Assembly: GCA_026874595.1 (NCBI GenBank)
Contig: CM049322.1
Span: forward strand, 54,697,886-54,761,885
Direction of reading: 5' to 3'
Source of the DNA: Sipunculus nudus
Lineage: Eukaryota > Annelida > Sipuncula > Golfingiida > Sipunculidae
Length of the DNA stretch: 64,000 nucleotides
Position 1 is the first letter of the stretch; each line of letters starts with the position of its first letter. Positions 22,617 through 35,400 of this stretch are shown piece after piece. The notes under the pieces are model-generated. The model saw only the letters and a list, made by a program, of their open reading frames with translations, did not search any database and had not been told where the DNA came from. Position numbers and translations under genes: made by a program.

Positions 22617-24420
22617 CAGCAAAAGTGGAATTTAAGACTGTTAGGAGTCAGGGAAGAAGCGTGTTTAGAAAAAGGCCAAGATGTGGTGGGTAAATTTATT
22701 TCAGACCAAGATTTGTTGAGCAAACTCAGTAGAGATGAAAAAAAAAACGAGAATTGAAACTCACAGAAAGGGACATACAGAGGAAAACCCCAGGGACATC
22801 ATAATAAAGTTCCATGAAAGGCCAATCAGAGGCCAAGCACTCAGAAACGGCAAGCGGGCGATTAAAGGTGGTACCTGTTTTGTAGAGGACTTAATGGTCA
22901 TGGATTATAAGCTAAAACAAGAGTTAAGGTCCCAAATGCGGAGTACTCATAGGAAACAAAATCCACATCTGGTGCGGCCAGCAGTTCATTAATGGTAAAG
23001 TTGATCAATAGTGCACAGAAACAAACACAGGAGGCTTATTCAGATGATACGACATTAACAAAGAGGGGGCGCCACTGTTGTGGCTTCAAAGGGCAAGGTC
23101 GTTTACCAACACGACAAGAACCAATCGCGACATTGCTTCGGCAGAGTCAAGCAACAAGACTTATGAAAAGACGTTTTGTGAAATATATTTTTTTGCCTTC
23201 CTATTGTGTATACTAAAGTATTTCAAATTCTAAAACAATCAGTGTGGTATATGACCTAAATATCAACCAAAATAAAACAGAAATAATGTGGATTGGTTCA
23301 AACCGAAACAGGAAAGATAAACCTCTAACAGGTATATGAACTTCTAATATTAGGTTTATTTTTATTGAGACTATCTGTGATAGATGTTCCATGATGTTAT
23401 ATCAAAGAAATAAATATTTTTTTTACATTCCTTTATTTGGAAAGGTAGGCCAAAGGATATAATATATAAGAAATTTTGAATTCAAATTCTGAAGAAGGGG
23501 GTCAACAGGTGCTTAACGCTCAATATGTGTTTGATGCACAGAAAATTGTTTGATTAAAGAGATACATATCAGGCAAAAACAAAGATATTTTGAGGCTAAT
23601 TGACTATTTATGTATAGCTTATGGTGGTCTGGTACTACTTATGAAACGTTATTACTCTGAAAAAAAACTTACAGAAAATATACCTTGATATGTAAAGACA
23701 TGATGTTTGTGTGGGAAAGTATTCGAGAAATTAAACATTCCGACATTGAAAGGAACAATAAAATATATTGGTAGGAAGAAATTTAATATACAACAACATT
23801 CTGTATAAAACAGGTATAGTATATGGAAGAGTAAGAGCAAATTTTCAAAATTCTTAAAGAAATAGTTATCAGTTGTGAAGAAGATGAAAGTGTGTGTAAT
23901 TCGAGATAACCATTTAATTATTGAGTAAAATAACCTTTAACTTAATATATGAAACAGTTATACAGAAAACAGTCATAGTCAATCACTGGGGTAAAGAATT
24001 TTATTCCAAAGAGTATGAGGTTAAAGAGCGCCAGTGATCATTTATTTTTAAGTTAGCCAAACAAGCTACCAAAGACAAAAAAAAAAAAATAATAAGAATT
24101 GCAGTTTAAAATACTGAGTAGATCTCTTTCAGTAAATGTTTGGCTTCTTAAGTGTAGCATAAATCAAGATGATTTATTTTCTTATTGCACAGACAACAAG
24201 GAGACAATAGAACTTTTGATGCATGAGTGTAAAGTAAGTAAATGAATTTTGGAAAAATTTGAAGTTTTGATACACAGTCCGATACCTTTAATCAGTTGAA
24301 TGAAAAATCGTAATAATTGGAAGAATTGATACGAATAATCGGGATTTAATCAATTTAATAATATTATAAGGAAAATATTTCTTATATATACGAATAGAAT
24401 AAGTGGGGAAATTCTAGATT
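22617..24420 (+). mobile_element. L1/Tx1-like LINE remnant (ORF1 + ORF2 3' end)
   Basis: ORF1 RRM-like region: QQKWNLRLLGVREEACLEKG (22617-22735), then after a shift at an A8 run (about 22739-22746) RDIIIKFHERP and NGKRAIKGGTCFVEDL (22735-23090). At 23240-23335 the sequence jumps to the post-YADD part of ORF2 (DLNINQNKTEIMWIGSNRNR). It continues with thumb/connection remnants (23760-23830) and a C-terminal Cys/His region (LQFKILSRSLSVNVWL, CTDNKETIELLMHEC, 24105-24245). Endonuclease and the RT core are missing, so a large internal deletion joins ORF1 to the end of ORF2. Confidence 0.65.
22735..23110 (+). pseudogene. LINE ORF1 C-terminal half
   Basis: An 85-codon frame carries the ORF1p pattern of a basic HR(K/M)G turn, a hydrophobic RDIIIKF strand, an NGKRAIKGG segment and a VEDL motif ahead of a charged helix. 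ORF1p binds RNA in the LINE particle. The first half of the domain is in another frame, upstream at 22617. Confidence 0.6.
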
Positions 24421-25845
24421 TGAATATTTTCATTTCAAAGATGCGAGCATATATTAAATATTGAACAATACATAACACATAAAGAAAAAAGGAAGAAGAT
24501 TTCTTTTAGTTATCGAGACAATTCTCAACATTGCAAAAGTATAGGATTTTTGTATATGTTCTCTGTAAAATGTATGTATATAGTCTCTAATGCACGTTTT
24601 TATAGAAATCTTATGATAACTACACAAAATAGTTATTGTATGGGTTATTTTTTATTCTTGTGCCATCTATCTTTTTCATTGCATTATGGCAAATTATATG
24701 GTGATATACTGTGTGGTTAATGCATGTACGAATGCATTTATATTATAAAATGTTGATTATTTAAAAAAAGTAGTTTTTGTTGACTGAACTTAAGCAATTG
24801 TTTATTAGGAACCAATACAATGCAATATATTAACAATAGGCTTTCTGAAATTAAAGAATAAAAAAAACAGATCAGATCAGTTTGCTTGATCAAGATTCGA
24901 TAGGGGTAATAGGTGGCAACATAAATATTATACACAACAATATTTTGATGGTAATTTGCGGAAACACTACTCAGCATGCTCATAGTGGACTTGTCTAAGA
25001 TGCATCGAGATGGTGGCCTTGCTTGGTAAGGTAACTATGACTTCATACATCTGAAAAAGATGCGGGGCGTGTGCATAGCAAAACCTGGATTGCTGAGGCT
25101 TCCCGCCTAACCAACAAACCTTTTTCTTTTTTAAGCTTTTTATCCAAATATTCAAAAAAATATTAAGATTGATATTGCATTATTGTTAATAAAGCCATCT
25201 GTAATCAATATGTTTATTTCATCAGGTATCGAAAGTATTGTTACAGTTCACCTTAAAAGTTCACCATTGTGTATCCTTAGCAGTGCTGTTTCAGGAATTA
25301 CGACAGAACTATATATTGGTTTATTATCAGTTTATTTTCATTTTACAAACAACGTGGTTAACAATACATGTTTGATTACGCTCTTCACACAGCGCTTTAC
25401 CTATAGGCCTACCACCTACTACTCAAGCGCTGTTATTTTTGGCGTAGTTTTCTGAATTATTACGCGTGAAGGGAGTTTTGAATGTTTGGCCAATCAGATC
25501 AGCCAAGCTGCTTGAAGAAACATCCTCTATTGTTGACTGAAATCGTTACATGATTTATATGAAATATTAATGCTATTGGCAGATCTTGTTATGGGTGGAA
25601 GAGGCCATTGTGTCTGAGCTAGACAAGAAACTGATTCCATGAATATTTGTGGTCCTCTTGACTGAGCGTAAACAATCCCCGAAACGCGACACACAACTGA
25701 TGCAACAAGTAATATACATTATTATCTGGACGTGTTGCCAGCAAAATGGATAGCAGCAAAGCGAGGAATGGATTGAGCCAATGTTGTTGCAGTTTGCTTT
25801 GAGTGACAGCTCATCGCCTTGGCAACCGTTTGAATAGGCAACATT
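24421..25845. other. No gene seen
   Basis: AT-rich DNA. Open frames at 24738-25155 and 25183-25455 lack homology or splice support. Confidence 0.5.
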
Positions 25846-25962
25846 TTTTACATTAAGCCCTTAGCCCCATGAGGAGCATAGGCCATTGACGATCTCCCTC
25901 CAGTGTACTCGACTTTTGGCTGCCTTTTCTAGTTCTCGCCAGGTGTAACCAATTCTCCTTGC

Positions 25963-27637
25963 TTAATTTTCTGCATCTCTTCTCCAGTTGTTTCTTGGCC
26001 TTCCTCTACTTGTTTTTCCCTCAGGGTTCCAGGTAAGGGCTTGCCTTGTGATGTTGTTCTTGGGTTTCCTCAATGTATGACCTATCCAACCCCACTTTCT
26101 CCTAAGGGTCTGTTTTGCGATTGGGTTTTGGCTGGTTCTTGACCACAGCTCTTCGTTACTGATGGTGTCTGGCCAACGAATGTTCAAAATTTTTCGCAAA
26201 CAAATATTTAAGAAAGTTTGTAATTTGTTGAGAGTTGTCTTTGTCATTCTCCAGGTTTCTGAGCCATAAAGGAGCACGGATTTTACATTGGAGTTAAATA
26301 TTTTGAGTTTTGTGCCTATTTTTATTTTCTTTGAATTCCAAATGTTCTTCAGTGACAAGAAAGCAGACCTTGCTTCCCCACTCTTGCTATGACATCTTCA
26401 TCGGAACCTCCTTGAATGCTTATTTTACTACCAAAATATAAAAAGGTGCTGACTTCATCTAAAGGTGTTCCTCCTATTTCAATTGATTTGTTGGTGTTGG
26501 GTGCTTTCATGACTTTGATTTTCAGACGATTTATTCTCAGGCCTGTTTGGGCTGATATTTCTTTAGAAGATTTGTTTTTGCTTGCATTTGTTCATGATTA
26601 TGTGACAGTAAAGTAAGATCATCTGCAAAATCTAAATCTTCCAACTGTGTCCATGGAGTCCTTTGTAAGCCATTTCTTTGTCCATGAGTGATGGTCCTCA
26701 TAATCCAGTCAATTACAAGTAAGAAAAGGAATGGAGAGAATAAGCAACCTTGTCTCACACCAGTTTTTTACTGCAAAACTTTCCGAAAGCTGTCCTTCAT
26801 GTATCACTCTACATGTAGTTACAGAGCAGGTGTTCTTTATCAGTGAGATGAATTTTTCTGGTATTCCATAGTGTCTCATTATTGTCCATAAAGTTTGTTT
26901 GTCAACGCAACTGCTGTTTTCATCCTTTCTAGTAATATTCTATTTAGGACTTTCCCTGGAATAGACAGCAACATTATACCTCGGTAATTCTTGCATTCTT
27001 TCAGGTCCCCCTTCTTGGGAAGTTATACAAGTAGTCCTCTTTTCCAGTCTTTTGGTGTATCCTCCTCTTTCCAAATTTTGTCAAAAAGATGGTACATAAT
27101 TTCAGTTGAAGTTTTTACGTCTGCTTTAAGGGCCTCTGCTGTTACATTGTCTATAACTGCTGCTTTTCAACTCTTCAATTTCATTATTGCATTTTTGATT
27201 TCTGACCTATTAGGATTTTCACAGTTTACAGTCAAAGCTCTTTCAGCAGACATTATGTTTGGTGGGTTTTCTGGGGCTGGTCTATTTAGCAATTTTTTAA
27301 AATGTTCTGTCCATCTTCTTAGCTGATCCTTGATGTCAGTAAGCGTTTTACCTTCTTTGTCTCTAATTGGCCTGTGAGTTTGTTGGTATCTGCCTGTTAG
27401 TTTCTTAGTGATTTCATACACTGTCTTTAGGTTCCTTTGTGTTGCTACTATTTCTGCTGTTAATGCCAAATCTGCTATAAAGTTTCTCTTATCTGCTTTT
27501 ATGCTTTTCTTAACCTCTTTGTGTGCTTTACTGTATTGTTCCTGAAGATTGGCTTTTGTTGCCCTGGTTTTACTGTTGTTCATGATTGCCTTCTTATCTT
27601 TCCTTTTTAGGATTTTCTGTAGGGTAGCTGCTGACAT
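25963..27637 (-). pseudogene. LINE reverse transcriptase and C-terminus, frame-broken
   Basis: 27637-27167 is the basic linker before the RT (KADKRNFIADLALTAE, LTGRYQQTHRPIRDKEG). 26758-26537 holds the RT core motifs MRQGCLFSPFLFLLVIDW and LEDLDFADDLTLL (FADD active site kept). 26358-25963 is the C-terminal part ([37 protein letters not shown]). Between 27167 and 26758 the frame is lost. Frames are separated by shifts. Confidence 0.8.
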
Positions 27638-27869
27638 CCAGTCTTAATGCTGTGTTTTTTCTTGCCAACTGTCGCTTCACATGAACTTGTCCTAATGTCT
27701 TTTGCATGTTGCCACTGTTTCTCAAAGCCTGTATGATTTTCATCATGAATTTCTTGTAGAAGTTGGAACCTGTTTGACAGAATGATTTGGTACTATTGTA
27801 GGATATTCCTGTCTTTAAATAAATCTACATTGTATCTGGTCCTTGCGTTGTTCACATTCGTATGTGTTT

Positions 27870-28760
27870 TTAAGTCGGAGCTTCATTTAAGCCAAAACAA
27901 GGTGTCGGTCTGAACCTACATCTGCTCCTCTTTTCGCTCTTACATCCTGTAGGGATCTTCTGAACATTTTTTCCAATACAAATATGATCTATCTGGTTTT
28001 CTGTATTAAGGTCCGGGGATCTCCACGTTGCTTTATGTATTGCTTTGTGTTGGAATATACTGCCTCCAATGACAAAATGATTAAGAGCACAGAAGTCTGC
28101 AAATATCTCACCATTTTCATTCATTTGGCCAAGTCCATGTCTACCCATCACCTGATCATGTCCGGAATTGTTATTTCCTATCGTTGCATCGAAATCTTCT
28201 ATGAAGATATTTAGATCTTTTTCTTTTTGTTGGTTAAAAGTATTCTGTAACAAGTTGTAAAATTGTTCTTTTTTTCAAGATCAGTATCATTTGTTGGAGC
28301 ATAACACTGTATTATCCTAATTTTAATATTCTTCTTCTTGGTTTTGAACTGGGCTGTCATGATTCTGGAGCTCACAGCCCAGCAAATAAGTGCTTTCTGT
28401 GCCTCTTTAGACAGCATCAGAGCAACTCCTTCTGTGTGGGGGGCATCTTCTTCCTCGTGTCCTGAATAAAGAACCATCTCCTGATACCAATCTCGTCTGT
28501 CCTGACTGTATCCACCTCGTCTCACATAAACCAAACACCGATATCTCATAATTTTTCATCTCTGCAGCAATTTGGCATGCTTTACTAGCTTTATACATTG
28601 TCCTAACATTCCAGGTGGCAATTTTTGTAATGACTTTAGGTGTCAGAAGAGGCGTAGGAGTTGTAGCTGCTTCCTTTCGGCTTTCACTACAAAACGTCAT
28701 AAACCTTCTATCACAAGGCCCTTCCTCTCCCTTGTCTTGTAAACTTGGGTAAATCATCAA
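27870..28760 (-). pseudogene. LINE AP endonuclease, frame-broken
   Basis: Three overlapping frames give the domain. 28760-28407 has KIATWNVRTMYKASKACQIA and SVFGLCETRW (catalytic Glu). 28549-28211 has the VALMLSKEAQKALI and IIQCYAPTNDTD strands. 28253-27870 has EDFDATIGNN in place of the usual GDFNA (Asn to Asp at the active site), then HGLGQMNENGEIFADF and WRSPDLNTENQIDHI. It would nick target DNA. The altered active-site residue and frameshifts indicate a dead copy. Confidence 0.8.
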
Positions 28761-29179
28761 TGTTTCTGTAACATATTTTGTTTTTACAGCATAGGGGTGT
28801 TGGCCTTAAGCCAACCTCTATTTCCCGAGGAGGGATGGTCCATATAATCGTCTGGTCCCTACCCCTTGACCTGTCGTTCTAGGGAGGCAATACCAGGTGC
28901 TGATGCACCCGTTGGCATGGCCCTTTGGGCCATTGAGACACAGAAGCAACCACACCACAGCAAGGAATGGACCATGTGGTGGTAACAAGCACCAGGCTAG
29001 GAGAAAATTGCCCGACACATGGTTGGCAAAGTTCCTTGTCCACACAGGACGCGAGGCGGGCTGGTTAGCTGTTACTCATACGAAATGTGACAACATTGGC
29101 TACCTGCACACCTCGCTGGCCTGGTATTCGTATTGCTGGCAACGGATACATGACTACGCTTACGTAGTCTTAATGTTAT

Positions 29180-32100
29180 AATATGTCGATGATGCAAGAA
29201 CGCTGAGGGGCATAATTTGACCTTTTTGTTTATTTTATTGACTTTTTTATAAGCATACATAAACCTTATCATGTATTTTATTTCCATTTTTCATGTTTTT
29301 AATCTTGCACATCTGCGTTATCTGGTGGTTTCACCTCATTTCAAATAATCTATAGAAGTACGTGGATACACAAACAGGTACGGTCTTATATCAACAAACC
29401 TTTGATAAGAAAAACACTAACGCTAAAGGCCAGGGAAGTGCCACCTTTCGTTCTTAGTAGAGGTATTATTTTAGCAGTTATCCTAGCTGTTCATCAACCT
29501 GAGTGGACCGAGTAGCTGTGGCTAAATACGCCAATGTCCGATAATATAGTGGTATATTTTTTCAATTAAGATTATTCTTTAAGATACTAAAATTTTACAG
29601 TGCCATTCTTTTGATTGTATCAAAATAATCTTTACAGAGTACAGAGTACGATCTCAAACTTAGGCGACCAGTTGTGTGAGTTTTTTTTTTAAATAAAATA
29701 CATTAGTACCAACAAAAAGTCCAAGACATACAACGATCCTGTGTACAGTCTCTTTAACGTTATAGTTATAAATCATTAGCCTACACAGACGATGTCATGA
29801 TTTAAAGGAGATATTTCTTACACTTCCATGGTCAGCGTCGACTTGTGGCCTATGGGCCATGGCGCTCAGGAACCTTCAATGGGCCATGAATTCAAGGAAC
29901 CTTGCACAATAGGAAACATGGCTCCCAGACTGGTCTAAATCATGAAGTTTGCCAATAAACGTTAGGCATGGAGTACAGTTATTTAATTCTACACCGAGCT
30001 GTTACCATTTGTGCCCATCTGACTTAGAGAGTGTTAAAAGATTCTGGTAAAGCGGTTTCGGTTTGAGCCCTTGTATCGGACGGCTGCATCATTCAAGGTC
30101 TAAAAAACAGGAAAAATGAGTAAAAATAAAAATAAAAATACATGTGGGACCACCCGTCTGCAGGAACTGATGAATCATGATGCAAAGATTCTGCAAAGAA
30201 TCATGATGATCAATAGATGAGTTATTCAGGTACCAGATTTTAAAATATTTTTTTAAATAGTTCCGGGGATCTGTAGGAGCCAATAGCTCGGAGGATATGG
30301 GTAACGAGGATCTAATGTAAGGTTTCCAATGTGATCATATGAAAACAAACATCCTTCCGCAGAACGGATTTTCTTTGTGATTATGATCTATCCCATTGGA
30401 GTTCATGTGTGTGTGAGTGTACCGCCAACCGCACATAATAAGAATAACTGTTTTACCTTCCAAGAAATTTTTTTTGCATTTTAATGATACTCTTAAATAC
30501 AATAAAAAGAGTGTGATTTGTGTTGTCACACAGAAAACGTGCACCTCTGGGCAAGTTTTAGTTTTTAATGAGCTTCCTTACCTCCCAGGTAATTTAATAT
30601 AAGTTCTCTTTTACCATCAAAACAAATTTTAAGATAAATTAATATTTTAATTTATATGAGACAAAGGGAGAGAACCTGCGCAAAGAATATTTTCTATTTA
30701 TCTATAGACTGATTTTTTTTTTTTGGGGGGGGGGGGGGGGACTCCGCATGATACGTCCACCAACCAAGAATATAATAAAAAAAAACTTTGATTAAGCGAA
30801 TATTAATTCGGAAAATGATATTACGAAGTGTAAAATATTGACTGAAAAAAAATAATCGGCCAATGCCAGATAAAAAATAAATTTAGTTTTTGATGAAGAC
30901 AAGCAGTACCAAGGGCCAATTCTCATTGCATGTATGTTTCTGACAGCATGAAAAACCATCAGCACCTTCAATGTACCTTTAGCACCTTTTTTAGCGTTGG
31001 CTCTCTGTGCACATGTACAGGACTGAACCATCACCTCCTTTTTTATGAATTAGGTTTTGCACTTATAAATAATAAATCTTTTGTTTTTTTTATTACCTAC
31101 TATAATTCTGACTTAATTGAGACAACAGACGTATAAATATATCTGTATGTGCAAAAAGTGATCGTTATGGAGCATGGCTCGATACATACACTGCTTTATC
31201 AAACTAAGTTACTGTAAAGTTATAACTGAGAAGTAACAAAGATAGGAGTACGGCCAATGATGAGATACTTAAGTCTGATTTGTTTGTACCCTGTCACGCA
31301 GTCAGGGGTCTACTGTCCATCCACAGTTTGTCAGTAAGATAGGAAGAATGAAAGACCGAAGTGACGCAGTAAGAAGTAGGGAAAGAGAGAAAAAGGAAAG
31401 CATGTTAGAAAGAGAGAGAAAAAAATGATGAAAGAAAGAGATAGACACATGAGAGAAAGGGTGACGAGGGAACCAATATGAATCAAGGCGACAAGACTTG
31501 TATCCGCAATGAAATTCTAACCAACTTAATTAGAGTTTTTAATAAAGATTCCAGCCATATTCACAGGGATATAATGAGATATGTATCGCTTTCTGGACCG
31601 TCGGTATAGGAATTCAGGCGACATGATCACAGATACGATTGTTATATGTCTACGGAGGTGTTTTAAATAACAATTCCAGCATTATCTACAGGGCTATACT
31701 TAAAGATTACTGTCTAAGCTTACATTGGCATGGATACTGCATAGTTATAAAATATTCATATGATATAACTTACTGGTGCTTATATTTGAAATTTATTAAG
31801 GTTTTCTCTGTATATATTCATTAAAAGATTAAATCAACACTGCTGAGAATGAAAGATATATCTAATTACACAATTAGAGATTGCTTGCATATAATATAGA
31901 ACAAAGTTTTGGATATCTAGCAATCGGGTCACCGAGATACATATTGCATCTGCGTAACCAACGATTCAAGATATATTGAAACTTAGGCAACATTTAAGAG
32001 ATACATACAAACAGGAATTTATGCGACACCAATATGAAAATTTTGGAATTAAGGCGACATTTCAGAGATGAATGCTTACAGGAATCAACAGTCTATAATT

Positions 32101-32580
32101 ATAAAAAATACGATTATTTTATATAGCCATTAAATCGACATGCCTATCGAAGGAGTTACAGGTATTCAGCTAATTCTGTCTATTTTTCTAAAGTTACATT
32201 GGTGATATTACATGAGCATATGTTATCATAATTTATTGATGCCTAGATTTTAAAAGTATTCAAGTTATCTCGATATATATCGGTTATGAATCAAGCGACA
32301 AGATTGTCAAGGGTTAAACCCCAATCAAATACAGAATGTAAATGTTCATTCAAGGAGAGACAAGACAGTAAATATAAATAACGTTATATTAATTCACTTA
32401 ATTAATGCGTTAACAGTGTGTTACAATACACCAGTGGCCCTTGCTTGGTGGCGACACGTCAAATTGGACAACAAGGCAAAGGAAAAGCATCATGGTGGTG
32501 TAACGATATCAGCTATATCTACAAAGATTAAGTTAAAGAGACTTGAGTCTTATGTCAATTCAGTCTATAAAGTCAGTTGA
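29180..32580. other. Gene-poor stretch with degenerate repeats
   Basis: No supportable gene. Notable items: a poly-G run at about 30726-30740, a purine-rich (GAAAGAGA) tract at 31375-31455, and a scatter of related phrases GAATxxAxGCGACA(A/T) at about 31484, 31610, 32015, 32046 and 32287 that may be relics of an old tandem repeat. Confidence 0.45.
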
Positions 32581-32593
32581 TCTTGTCATACAG

Positions 32594-32596
<3 letters not shown>

Positions 32597-32653
<57 letters not shown>

Positions 32654-32655
32654 AT
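32597..32655. repeat. (AT)n(GT)n microsatellite
   Basis: AT dinucleotide run passing into GT. Confidence 0.95.
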
Positions 32656-32899
32656 ATAAATACACATACAGATAACACTGTTTCGGGGGATTTAACTAAA
32701 TAAACATAGCCAATTATGGAAGACATTTTTGTATTTTTTTCAGTTTAAACTCACCCTGGGAAATGGGTAAAACTTATGGGTAACTATAATTTTGCTGTAT
32801 TGGTTGTATTGTAAACACATGATGGCACAGGAAGTGGGCCCTTGGTTACTTCTGGTCCCTGGTATTGGCCCACAGAATACCACAAAGACTGTACTTGGA

Positions 32900-33439
32900 T
32901 ATTTGTTTCCATCATAAATTAGCGGTTGATAGCTTTGTGGTTCTCAGCAAACGGTTTTGCTGAAGAGATGGCCTTAGGCTTGATAAACAAAGTTGGGGTT
33001 GACCATATTAACAGTTCAAGTGTCAAGGTTCCGTTCCAATCTGCAAAATATATTTCTAGACCCAAATTATTGTAACAGTTTATAGTGTGAAGAGCACATC
33101 TTTATGCTACGAAGGTGTCTCGCCACCTGGCCCCAGAAAGAATTCCCACGAAAGCCCCACAGCCATATTATTGTAGCCCTATCCACAATCAAGTCCTATA
33201 AGTGTTTAAAAGGAAACATTACAGGATTACTTTGCTTCAGTGGTCACCACTGAATAATATCTACTTGAGTAGGGATTACATCCACAAGTTTGGTCTTAAT
33301 GACTCCTAATGAAGGGGGGGGGGGGATTCCACCGGTATGCGGGTGAGGATTTACACATAGTGTGGCAGCAGTAATATTAAATTCAGGGTATGGAAGATCA
33401 AACCTATAGTTGTCTATTCAGGGCTATTCCGTGACATCA
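32900..33439 (-). repeat. Probable 3' LTR start (far end undefined)
   Basis: Sequence following the polypurine tract on the minus strand, beginning TGATGTCACGG. A second LTR copy was not seen upstream of the element (35.4-36.4 kb), so the 5' part is probably lost, and the LTR's far end could not be set. Contains a G13-like run at about 33316-33328. Confidence 0.4.
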
Positions 33440-33448
33440 CTCCCCCTA
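33440..33448 (-). promoter_or_regulatory. Polypurine tract before gypsy 3' LTR
   Basis: On the minus strand the sequence reads TTTTAGGGGGAG followed directly by TGATGTCACGGAATAGCCC. A purine tract ending in GGGGGAG next to a TG is the usual primer site and LTR start of Ty3/gypsy elements. It lies about 180 bp downstream of the RNase H remnant. Confidence 0.6.
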
Positions 33449-33626
33449 AAAGAACAAAATGCTTGCATTTTCTTATGATATTATCCATTTATCAATTGCG
33501 TAAAGACTCGTTACTCAGAATAACATGTCACATTCAGATTATCAAATATTTCAAAAACTGGTTATTTCGTTTGTTGAAATTGTTGCCAACAAGCCACTAC
33601 CTAATTTTATGTGTATTTTACAATAT

Positions 33627-33945
33627 TTACAATTTGTAAATTGATAATGATACATCAACTAAATCAATTGGACGCTGCCTTAAGAAATTTGGTCCATGGT
33701 TATCCTTCCAAGGAACTGCTTCCACCGTAATATGATACTCTTGAAGTATCATGGCCCATCTCTTAATCCGTTTGTTAAGCGTTTGAGACCGGTTTATGTA
33801 TAACAGGGGATGGTGATCAGTCTGTATCACGATGGTAGTGCCAAACAAGTGTACATCAAACTTCCCTTTCAATTACCGAGTAGTTCTGTTCTGCATCCTC
33901 AAGTTTACGACTTGCATAGGGAACTGAGAATAAGAAACCATCAGA
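33627..33945 (-). pseudogene. Gypsy RNase H
   Basis: The stretch after the RT end reads PYASRKLEDAEQNYSVIERE, then, after loss of a short segment, FDVHLFGTTIVIQTDHHPLL and KRIKRWAMILQEYHITVEAV, ending NFLRQRP. The TDHHPL and KRIxRWA blocks are diagnostic of Ty3/gypsy RNase H. One stop and a shift separate the halves near 33872. Confidence 0.75.
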
Positions 33946-33948
33946 CTC

Positions 33949-34836
33949 TTACACGATAATGCATTCCAAGCCTTTGTCGGAAGCATCTGTTCTAAAAACA
34001 TGCTGTTTCGAGAAATTGGGTAATTGCAAGATTGGTGGTTTTACCAGCATGGACTTGAGAGTCGGATAAGAGTTTTCCTTATTTGAACTTGATCTTTCTA
34101 GGACAACCAATGAGACCATATCACCTATTTCCTCACTCATCGTATGACTCAAAGCATCTTGATCTGACAGGCCGGTCCGTGATGTGTTGTAGCTCACATT
34201 ATATTTTGTGTGTTTGCTTTGGGACATCCGTAAAAGTCCTCTCAACCTTTTATATGAGGACCCTAAATTCACGGATTGTTCTGTAAAAAAATCATGACTT
34301 ACATGAACATCGGAGGGTTCTTGTTTATGTGTCGAGCTTGGTAGAGGAACAATGCTCTTTCCATAATCAATGCTAACCTTTTCTTGTTGCACCATCATAG
34401 GACGGTTTGGCTCTTTGATCTCACCGGGAGAGCACGGCAAATCAAACGGACAGTCTGCAATCGCTTCAAAGTTTTCTTTGGTAATGTATTTCTGTAAAAT
34501 ATTTATGTTGAAGGACTTTTTCTTATCATTCGCTTTTATCTTGTAGTCACGATCATGGAATCGGTGCAGTACTTCAAATGGACCCTTCCACTGAAGCAAC
34601 AACTTACTTCTGTCTGTAGAGAACACAGTCGAAACTTTGTCACCTACCTGCGAATGTCGAGCCTTGGCCCTTCTATTGTAGTAAACCCGGAATCTTTCTG
34701 CTGACCGACGTTGCATCTGTTTAGCCAAATCGCAGGTGTCCTTTAGTTTCTGCTTAAGATCTAGAGCATACTGATACGTGGCTTTAACCTCTGATTCAGT
34801 ACTTTCTTTAGTCAGCAACTCCTTCAGTACCGTCAT
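33949..34836 (-). pseudogene. Integrase C-terminus fused in frame to end of RT
   Basis: A 295-codon open frame. Residues 1-120 are the integrase C-terminal region: a helical KQKLKDTCDLAKQMQ stretch, then VGDKVSTVFSTDRSKLLLQWKGPFEVL, the GPY/F-type signature. The middle part (about 120-250) is unassigned and Ser/Asp-rich. The last 40 residues switch to the end of a gypsy reverse transcriptase (LKSMLVKPPILQLPNFSK, then FRTDASDKGL). The RT palm and fingers that should precede this are absent, so a deletion appears to join integrase directly to the RT end. An open frame of this length in a remnant suggests a young junction or an original polyprotein order. Confidence 0.65.
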
Positions 34837-34875
34837 GAGACCACGTACATGCCTCCCATAAAGTAAGACGAAAGG

Positions 34876-35400
34876 TTAAAAGCCACCAAGATAACCATGA
34901 GTGGGTTCACGGTAAGCAAACAAAACCGGTGCCAGATACCGGTGCCTTTCTGGGCACATTCTCTTCAGTATCATCTTCAGTGAATTCTTGAATTTTTCAT
35001 CCATACCATTACACCTGGGATCGTAAGGGGTTGTAGAAGGTTGCTTGATACTAAGCAGACGACATACCTCTCTCACTACTGACGAAGTAAATTGGCTACC
35101 TATATCCGTAAGAACTTCAGCTGGAGTGGCTTATTCAGTTTCGTCTTCAACACTTTATAGCGGTTTGGCCTCTAGGTAACGGGTAACATAATCAACGAAG
35201 GTAAGAATGAAACGATTACCTCGTTCTGACGCCGTATAGATTGGAAACACTAGATCCATTGCTTTACGGTAAAATGGTTGATCAATAAGAGGCATTCTAC
35301 CGAGGGGCACCTTTGTTACCTTACCTTTCTTGATAGTCCTTTGTCAGGTATCACAGGACCTGCATATCTGTGTTAAGTCAGATTGCAAACCTAGCCAATA
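34876..35400 (-). pseudogene. Gypsy integrase zinc-binding region and catalytic core
   Basis: The zinc-binding Cys pair is visible (CRSC near 35360). The core contains LGRMPLIDQPFYRKAMDLVF (first Asp), FILTFVDYVTRYLEAKPL, EVLTDIGSQFTS (second Asp) and the open frame 35076-34876 with TPYDPRCNGMDEKFKNSL (catalytic Glu). All three acidic residues of the D,D-E triad are present. The frame is interrupted near 35350 and 35130. The integrase would insert element cDNA; here it is broken. Confidence 0.75.

Larger units (their letters stand above)
25850..29060 (-). mobile_element. RTE-type LINE (CFDP2-like endonuclease), near full length
   Basis: Minus-strand non-LTR retrotransposon with AP endonuclease, linker, reverse transcriptase and C-terminal region in order. 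The 5' part (28780-29060) is GC-richer and resembles the untranslated leader of this family (CCTCGGGAAATAGAGGTTGG, CCTAGAACGACAGG). The endonuclease resembles the domain annotated in databases as craniofacial development protein 2-like, which derives from RTE/BovB elements. The coding frame is cut into at least seven pieces by shifts and stops. Clade assignment rests on remembered sequence patterns. Confidence 0.8.

Noticed and set aside
25183-25455. 90-codon plus-strand frame
   Set aside because: No recognisable domain and no splice or start support; AT-rich composition as in noncoding flanks.
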